NCBI GenBank assembly: GCA_963693285.1
Contig: OY848929.1
Span: 3,350,501 to 3,414,500 of the forward strand
DNA: 64,000 bases
DNA from: Xestospongia muta
Taxonomy: Eukaryota; Porifera; Demospongiae; Haplosclerida; Petrosiidae
Direction of reading: 5' to 3'
A model generated the notes under the pieces. The model had not been told where the DNA came from and ran no database searches. It saw nothing but the letters and a program-made list of their open reading frames with translations. Below are positions 56,201 through 64,000 of the stretch, one piece after another. Every line of letters begins with the position of its first letter. The first letter of the stretch is position 1. A program made the position numbers and the translations under genes.

Positions 56201-59200
56201 TTCTAAACTTTCTTAACTTTCAAAACCGTCTAAACAGTTTATTTTAGAGTTTTAACCTATTTAAACTACTTTATCCAAAGATTTAAGACTGATAAAGTTG
56301 CTAAACTCTTTAGATCAGCCAAATAAAGCATTTTTGACAGTTAATTTCTAAACTTTCTTAACTTTCAAAAAGGTCTAAACAGTTTATTTTAGAGTTTTAA
56401 CCTATTTAAACTACTTTATCCAAAGATTTAAGACTGATAAAGTTGCTAAACTCTTTAGATCAGCTAAATAAAGAAGTTTGTACACTTAATTTCTAAACTT
56501 TCTTAACTTTAAAAAAGGCCTAAACAGTTTATTTTAGAGTTTTAACCTATTTAAACTACTTTATCCAAAGATTTATGATGGCTAAAGTTGCTAAACTCTT
56601 TAGATCAGCCAAATAAACCATTTTTGACAGTTAATTTCTAAACTTTCTTAACTTTCAAAAAGGTCTAAACAGTTTATTTTAGAGTTTTAACCTATTTAAA
56701 CTACTTTATCCAAAGATTTAAGACTGATAAAGTTGCTAAACTCTTTAGATCAGCTTAATAAACCATTTTTGATAGTTAATTTCTAAACTTTCTTAACTTT
56801 GAAAAAGGTCTAAACAGTTTATTTTAGAGTTTTAACCTATTTAAACTACTTTATCCAAAGATTTAAGACTGATAAAGTTGCTAAACTCTTTAGATCAGCC
56901 AAATAAAGCAGTTTTGACAGTTCATTTCTAAACTTTCTTAACTTTCAAAAAGGTCTAAACAGTTTATTTTAGAGTTTTAACCTATTTAAACTACTTTATC
57001 CAAAGATTTAAGACTGATAAAGTTGCTAAACTCTTTAGATCAGCTTAATAAAGCAGTTTTGACAGTTCATTTCTAAACTTTCTTAATTTTCAAAAAGGTC
57101 TAAACAGTTTATTTTAGAGTTTTAACCTATTTAAACTACTTTATCCGAAGATTTAAGACTGATAAAGTTGCTAAACTCTTTAGATCAGCTAAATAAAGCA
57201 GTTTTGACAGTTAATTTCTAAACTTTCTTAACTTTCAAAAAGGTTTAAACAGTTTATTTTAGAGTTTTAACCTATTTAAACTTCTTTATCTAAAGATTTA
57301 AGACTGATAAAGTTGCTAAACTCTTTAGATCAGCCAAATAAAGCATTTTGACAGTTAATTTCTAAACTTCTTAACTTTAAGGCCTAAACAGTTTATTTTA
57401 GAGTTTTAACCTATTTAAACTACTTTATCCAAAGATTTAAGACTGATAAAGTTGCTAAACTCTTTAGATCAGCTAAATAAAGCAGTTTTGACACTTAATT
57501 TCTAAACTTTCTTAACTTTCAAAAAGGTCTAAACAGTTTATTTTAGAGTTTTAACCTATTTAAACTACTTTATCCAAAGATTTAAGACTGATAAAGTTGC
57601 TAAACTCTTTAGATCAGCTTAATAAAGCAGTTTTGACAGTTCATTTCTAAACTTTCTTAATTTTCAAAAAGGTCTAAACAGTTTATTTTAGAGTTTTAAC
57701 CTATTTAAACTACTTTATCCGAAGATTTAAGACTGATAAAGTTGCTAAACTCTTTAGATCAGCTAAATAAAGCAGTTTTGACAGTTAATTTCTAAACTTT
57801 CTTAACTTTCAAAAAGGTCTAAACAGTTTATTTTAGAGTTTTAACCTATTTAAACTTCTTTATCTAAAGATTTAAGACTGATAAAGTTGCTAAACTCTTT
57901 AGATCAGCCAAATAAAGCATTTTGACAGTTAATTTCTAAACTTCTTAACTTTAAGGCCTAAACAGTTTATTTTAGAGTTTTAACCTATTTAAACTACTTT
58001 ATCCAAAGATTTAAGACTGATAAAGTTGCTAAACTCTTTAGATCAGCTAAATAAAGCAGTTTTGACACTTAATTTCTAAACTTTCTTAACTTTCAAAAAG
58101 GTCTAAACAGTTTATTTTAGAGTTTTAACCTATTTAAACTACTTTATCCAAAGATTTAAGACTGAAAAGTTGCTAAACTCTTTAGATCAGCTTAATAAAG
58201 CATTTTTGACAGTTAATTTCTAAACTTTCTTAACTTTCAAAAAGGTCTAAACAGTTTATTTTAGAGTCTTAACCTATTTAAACTACTTTATCCAAAGATT
58301 TAAGACTGATAAAGTTGCTAAACTCTTTAGATCAGTCAAAGAAAGCATTTTTGACAGTTAATTTCTAAACTTTCTTAACTTTCATAAAGGTCTAAACAGT
58401 TTATTTTAGAGTTTTAACGTATTTAAACTACTTTATCCAAAGATTTAAGACTAATAAAGTTGCTAAACTCTTTAGATCAGCTTAATAAAGCAGTTTTGAC
58501 AGTTAATTTCTAAACTTTCTTAACTTTCAAAAAGGTCTAATCAGTTTATTTCAGAGTCTTAACCTATTTAAACTACTTTATCCAAAGATTTAAGACTGAT
58601 AAAGTTGCTAAACTCTTTAGATCAGCCAAAGAAGCAGGTTTGACAGTTAATTTCTAAACTTTCTTAACTTTCAAAAGGTCTAAACAGTTTATTTTAGAGT
58701 CTTAACCTATTTAAACTACTTTATCCAAAGATTTAAGACTGATAAAGTTGATAAACTCTTTAGATCAGCCAAAGAAAGCATTTTTGACAGTTAATTTCTA
58801 AACTTTCTTAACTTTGAAAAAAGTCTAAACAGTTTATTTCAGAGTTTTAACTTATTTAAACTACTTTATCCAAAGACTTAAGACTGATAAAGTTGCTAAA
58901 CTCTTTAGATCAGCTTAATAAAGCATTTTTGACAGTTAATTTCTAAACTTTGTTAACTTTCAAAAAGGTCTAAAAAGTTTATTTTAGAGTTTTAACCTAT
59001 TTAAACTACTTTATCCAAAGATTTAAGACTGATAAAGTTGCTAAACTCTTTAGATCAGCTAAATAAAGCAGTTTTGACACTTAATTTCTAAACTTTCTTA
59101 ACTTTCAAAAAGGTCTAAACAGTTTATTTTAGAGTTTTAACCTATTTAAACTACTTTATCCAAAGATTTAAGACTGATAAAGTTGCTAAACTCTTTAGAT

Positions 59201-60900
59201 CAGCTTAATAAAGCAGTTTTAACAGTTAATTTCTAAACTTTCTTAACTTTCAAAAAAGTCTAAACAGTTTATTTTAGAGTTTTAACCTATTTAAACTACT
59301 TTATCCAAAGATTTAAGACTGATAAAGTTGCTAAACTCTTTAGATCAGCTTAATAAAGCAGTTTTGACACTTAATTTCTAAACTTTCTTAACTTTCAAAA
59401 AGGTCTAAACAGTTTATTTTACAGTTTTAACCTATTTAAACTACTTTATCCAAAGATTTAAGACTGATAAAGTCGCTAAACTCTTTAGATCAGCCAAATA
59501 AAGCAACTTTGACAGTTAATTTCTAAACTTTCTTAACTTTCAAAAAGGTCTAAACAGTTTATTTTAGAGTTTTAACCTATTTAAACTTCTTTATCTAAAG
59601 ATTTAAGACTGATAAAGTTGATAAACTCTTTAGATCAGCCAAAGAAAGCATTTTTGACAGTTAATTTCTAAACTTTCTTAACTTTGAAAAAAGTCTGAAC
59701 AGTTTATTTCAGAGTTTTAACTTATTTAAACTACTTTATCCAAAGACTTAAGACTGATAAAGTTGCTAAACTCTTTAGATCAGCTTAATAAAGCATTTTT
59801 GACAGTTAATTTCTAAACTTTGTTAACTTTCAAAAAGGTCTAAAAAGTTTATTTTAGAGTTTTAACCTATTTAAACTACTTTATCCAAAGATTTAAGACT
59901 GATAAAGTTGCTAAACTCTTTAGATCAGCTAAATAAAGCAGTTTTGACACTTAATTTCTAAACTTTCTTAACTTTCAAAAAGGTCTAAACAGTTTATTTT
60001 AGAGTTTTAACCTATTTAAACTACTTTATCCAAAGATTTAAGACTGATAAAGTTGCTAAACTCTTTAGATCAGCTTAATAAAGCAGTTTTAACAGTTAAT
60101 TTCTAAACTTTCTTAACTTTCAAAAAAGTCTAAACAGTTTATTTTAGAGTTTTAACCTATTTAAACTACTTTATCCAAAGATTTAAGACTGATAAAGTTG
60201 CTAAACTCTTTAGATCAGCTTAATAAAGCAGTTTTGACACTTAATTTCTAAACTTTCTTAACTTTCAAAAAGGTCTAAACAGTTTATTTTACAGTTTTAA
60301 CCTATTTAAACTACTTTATCGAAAGATTTAAGACTGATAAAGTCGCTAAACTCTTTAGATCAGCCAAATAAAGCAACTTTGACAGTTAATTTCTAAACTT
60401 TCTTAACTTTCAAAAAGGTCTAAACAGTTTATTTTAGAGTTTTAACCTATTTAAACTTCTTTATCTAAAGATTTAAGACTGATAAAGTTGCTAAACTCTT
60501 TAGATCAGCCAAATAAAGCATTTTGACAGTTAATTTCTAAACTTTCTTAACTTTAAGGCCTAAACAGTTTATTTTAGAGTTTTAACCTATTTAAACTACT
60601 TTATCCAAAGATTTAAGACTGATAAAGTTGCTAAACTCTTTAGATCAGCCAAATAAAGCAGTTTTGACAGTTAATTTCTAAACTTTCTTAACTTTCAAAA
60701 AGGTCTAAACAGTTTATTTTAGAGTTTTAACCTATTTAAACTACTTTATCCAAAGATTTAAGACTAATAAAGTTGCTACACTCTTTAGATCAGCTTAATA
60801 AAGCAGTTTTTACAGTTAATTTCTAAACTTTCTTAACTTTCAAAAAGGTCTAAACAGTTTATTTTAGAGTCTTAACCTATTTAAACTACTTTATCCAAAG
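53280..60900 (+). repeat. Higher-order duplication, offset 5,055-5,200 bp
   Basis: The series of marker monomers at 53281 (tcaaagaaag, cataaagg) and 53692 (gttgataaac) recurs at 58336 and 58747, both offset 5,055 bp. From about 54.4 kb the offset becomes 5,200 bp because one extra monomer is present in the second copy (55321 to 60521). Confidence 0.7.
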
Positions 60901-63900
60901 ATTTAAGACTGATAAAGTTGCTAAACTCTTTAGATCAGCTTAATAAAGCAGTTTTTACAGTTAATTTCTAAACTTTCTTAACTTTCAAAAAGGTCTAAAC
61001 AGTTTATTTTAGAGTCTTAACCTATTTAAACTACTTTATCCAAAGATTTAAGACTGATAAAGTTGCTAAACTCTTTAGATCAGCTAAATAAAGCAGTTTT
61101 GACACTTAATTTATAAACTTTCTTAACTTTCAAAAAGGTCTAAACAGTTTATTTTAGAGTTTTAACCTATTTAAACTACTTTATCCAAAGATTTAAGACT
61201 GATAAAGTTGCTAAACTCTTTAGATCAGCCAAATAAAGCATTTTGACAGTTAATTTCTAAACTTTCTTAACTTTAAGGCCTAAACAGTTTATTTTAGAGT
61301 TTTAACCTATTTAAACTACTTTATCCAAAGATTTAAGACTGATAAAGTTGCTAAACTCTTTAGATCAGCCAAATAAAGCAGTTTTGACAGTTAATTTCTA
61401 AACTTTCTTAACTTTCAAAAAGGTCTAAACAGTTTATTTTAGAGTTTTAACCTATTTAAACTACTTTATCCAAAGATTTAAGACTAATAAAGTTGCTACA
61501 CTCTTTAGATCAGCTTAATAAAGCAGTTTTTACAGTTAATTTCTAAACTTTCTTAACTTTCAAAAAGGTCTAAACAGTTTATTTTAGAGTCTTAACCTAT
61601 TTAAACTACTTTATCCAAAGATTTAAGACTGATAAAGTTGCTAAACTCTTTAGATCAGCTAAATAAAGCAGTTTTGACACTTAATTTATAAACTTTCTTA
61701 ACTTTCAAAAAGGTCTAAACAGTTTATTTTAGAGTTTTAACCTATTTAAACTACTTTATCCAAAGATTTAAGACTGATAAAGTTGCTAAACTCTTTAGAT
61801 CAGCTAAATAAAGCAGTTTTGACAGTTAATTTCTAAACTTTCTTAACTTTCAAAAAGGCCTAAAGAGTTTATTTTAGAGTTTTAACCTATTTAAACTACT
61901 TTATCCAAAGATTTAAGACTGATAAAGTTGCTAAACTCTTTAGATCAGCTAAATAAAGCAGTTTTGACACTTAATTTCTAAACTTTCTTAACTTTCAAAA
62001 AGGTCTAAACAGTTTATTTTAGAGTTTTAACCTATTTAAACTACTTTATTCAAAGATTTAAGACTGATAAAGTTGCTAAACTCTTTAGATCAGCTTAATA
62101 AAGCAGTTTTAACAGTTAATTTCTAAACTTTCTTAACTTTCAAAACCGTCTAAACAGTTTATTTTAGAGTTTTAACCTATTTAAACTACTTTATCCAAAG
62201 ATTTAAGACTGATAAAGTTGCTAAACTCTTTAGATCAGCCAAATAAAGCATTTTTGACAGTTAATTTCTAAACTTTCTTAACTTTCAAAAAGGTCTAAAC
62301 AGTTTATTTTAGAGTTTTAACCTATTTAAACTACTTTATCCAAAGATTTAAGACTGATAAAGTTGCTAAACTCTTTAGATCAGCTAAATAAAGAAGTTTG
62401 TACACTTAATTTCTAAACTTTCTTAACTTTAAAAAAGGCCTAAACAGTTTATTTTAGAGTTTTAACCTATTTAAACTACTTTATCCAAAGATTTATGATG
62501 GCTAAAGTTGCTAAACTCTTTAGATCAGCCAAATAAACCATTTTTGACAGTTAATTTCTAAACTTTCTTAACTTTCAAAAAGGTCTAAACAGTTTATTTT
62601 AGAGTTTTAACCTATTTAAACTACTTTATCCAAAGATTTAAGACTGATAAAGTTGCTAAACTCTTTAGATCAGCTTAATAAACCATTTTTGATAGTTAAT
62701 TTCTAAACTTTCTTAACTTTGAAAAAGGTCTAAACAGTTTATTTTAGAGTTTTAACCTATTTAAACTACTTTATCCAAAGATTTAAGACTGATAAAGTTG
62801 CTAAACTCTTTAGATCAGCCAAATAAAGCAGTTTTGACAGTTCATTTCTAAACTTTCTTAACTTTCAAAAAGGTCTAAACAGTTTATTTTAGAGTTTTAA
62901 CCTATTTAAACTACTTTATCCAAAGATTTAAGACTGATAAAGTTGCTAAACTCTTTAGATCAGCTTAATAAAGCAGTTTTGACAGTTCATTTCTAAACTT
63001 TCTTAATTTTCAAAAAGGTCTAAACAGTTTATTTTAGAGTTTTAACCTATTTAAACTACTTTATCCAAAGATTTAAGACTGATAAAGTTGCTAAACTCTT
63101 TAGATCAGCTAAATAAAGCAGTTTTGACAGTTAATTTCTAAACTTTCTTAACTTTCAAAAAGGTTTAAACAGTTTATTTTAGAGTTTTAACCTATTTAAA
63201 CTTCTTTATCTAAAGATTTAAGACTGATAAAGTTGCTAAACTCTTTAGATCAGCCAAATAAAGCATTTTGACAGTTAATTTCTAAACTTCTTAACTTTAA
63301 GGCCTAAACAGTTTATTTTAGAGTTTTAACCTATTTAAACTACTTTATCCAAAGATTTAAGACTGATAAAGTTGCTAAACTCTTTAGATCAGCTAAATAA
63401 AGCAGTTTTGACACTTAATTTCTAAACTTTCTTAACTTTCAAAAAGGTCTAAACAGTTTATTTTAGAGTTTTAACCTATTTAAACTACTTTATCCAAAGA
63501 TTTAAGACTGATAAAGTTGCTAAACTCTTTAGATCAGCTTAATAAAGCAGTTTTGACAGTTCATTTCTAAACTTTCTTAATTTTCAAAAAGGTCTAAACA
63601 GTTTATTTTAGAGTTTTAACGTATTTAAACTACTTTATCCGAAGATTTAAGACTGATAAAGTTGCTAAACTCTTTAGATCAGCTAAATAAAGCAGTTTTG
63701 ACAGTTAATTTCTAAACTTTCTTAACTTTCAAAAAGGTCTAAACAGTTTATTTTAGAGTTTTAACCTATTTAAACTTCTTTATCTAAAGATTTAAGACTG
63801 ATAAAGTTGCTAAACTCTTTAGATCAGCCAAATAAAGCATTTTGACAGTTAATTTCTAAACTTCTTAACTTTAAGGCCTAAACAGTTTATTTTAGAGTTT

Positions 63901-64000
63901 TAACCTATTTAAACTACTTTATCCAAAGATTTAAGACTGATAAAGTTGCTAAACTCTTTAGATCAGCTAAATAAAGCAGTTTTGACACTTAATTTCTAAA
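55480..64000 (+). repeat. Higher-order duplication, offset 5,920 bp
   Basis: The odd monomer with atttatgatggctaaag at 56571 recurs at 62491, and flanking monomers match in order through the right edge. Copies within it of the short ttaaggcc monomer are spaced about 575 bp (57.34 and 57.92 kb; 63.26 and 63.84 kb), showing nested duplication. Confidence 0.7.

Larger units (their letters stand above)
29957..64000 (+). repeat. 145-bp satellite, block IV (main array)
   Basis: About 235 head-to-tail monomers of 145 bp (measured, for example, 43021 to 43166 to 43311), continuing past the window edge. The monomer is roughly 70 percent A+T and includes the words ttaatttctaaactttct, ctaaacagtttatttta and aaagatttaagactgataaa. 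A variable site just before AATAAAGC (CTT, CTA or CCA forms) and single-base markers define groups of monomers that are repeated together. No coding frame exists. The length near a nucleosomal unit and the size of the array fit a centromeric or heterochromatic satellite, which is inference. Confidence 0.95.

Noticed and set aside
22760..64000. CRISPR-like regular repeats
   Set aside because: The whole 145-bp unit is conserved; there are no unique spacers between short repeats, and the context is eukaryotic.
22760..64000. Telomeric or rDNA array
   Set aside because: The unit is 145 bp without TTAGGG-type hexamers or rRNA motifs.
29957..64000. CENP-B box in the satellite
   Set aside because: No sequence with the CpG-containing TTCG and CGGG pattern occurs in the monomer.

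Overview
The window looks like animal nuclear DNA. It is AT-rich and has short exons with canonical GT-AG introns (41-95 nt where measurable), Ig-like and leucine-rich-repeat exons, a PHR/MYCBP2-type ubiquitin-ligase relic, a Penelope-like retroelement and a very large satellite array. There are no prokaryotic features. Short introns and Ig receptor families in AT-rich DNA suggest a basal metazoan, most likely a demosponge; the species assignment is inference.

Layout. 1-4 kb: scattered exon fragments (a possible 3' exon at 104-234, a 55-codon ORF at 759-926, one LRR exon at 2046-2105), then three consecutive Ig-domain exons on the minus strand (3855 down to 2810), two of them frameshifted. 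5.1-9.8 kb: minus-strand relics of a PHR-family (MYCBP2/highwire/RPM-1-like) E3 ligase in two partial tandem copies, with B-box, RING and tandem-cysteine segments. Stops, frameshifts, a lost zinc-ligand cysteine, a lost splice donor, a deletion and a 908-bp insertion make these pseudogenes. 9.8-11.1 kb: microsatellites and unassigned DNA.

11.1-19 kb: a plus-strand exon-rich locus that I cannot name. It has two tandem 2.9-kb units, each with sets of small exons for a hydrophobic, Cys/Asn/Asp-rich protein. Next come twelve near-identical 60-bp exons spaced every 139 bp (17349-18934), all symmetric phase 1, each adding 20 residues. This exon array is bracketed by 15-bp minisatellites in inverted orientation. 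19-22.7 kb: diverged repeats, a partial third copy of the duplicated unit, a 115-bp direct repeat with an exon-like segment, and an acidic terminal exon at 22499-22689.

22.76-64 kb: an array of a 145-bp satellite, about 275 monomers, running off the right edge. Orientation switches three times near its left edge (about 23,753, 26,796 and 29,957), after which 34 kb run in one orientation with nested multi-monomer duplications. A 5'-truncated Penelope-like element (RT plus GIY-YIG) is inserted at 24243-25731. Its ends are inverted copies of a hammerhead-ribozyme-bearing repeat. All three common variants of one satellite position keep an AATAAA hexamer, and the opposite strand of the monomer carries another.

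The strongest candidates for something new are the symmetric tandem-exon array with its inverted minisatellite borders and the strand-switching satellite with poly(A) hexamers on both strands. I recognise no complete intact gene in the window.
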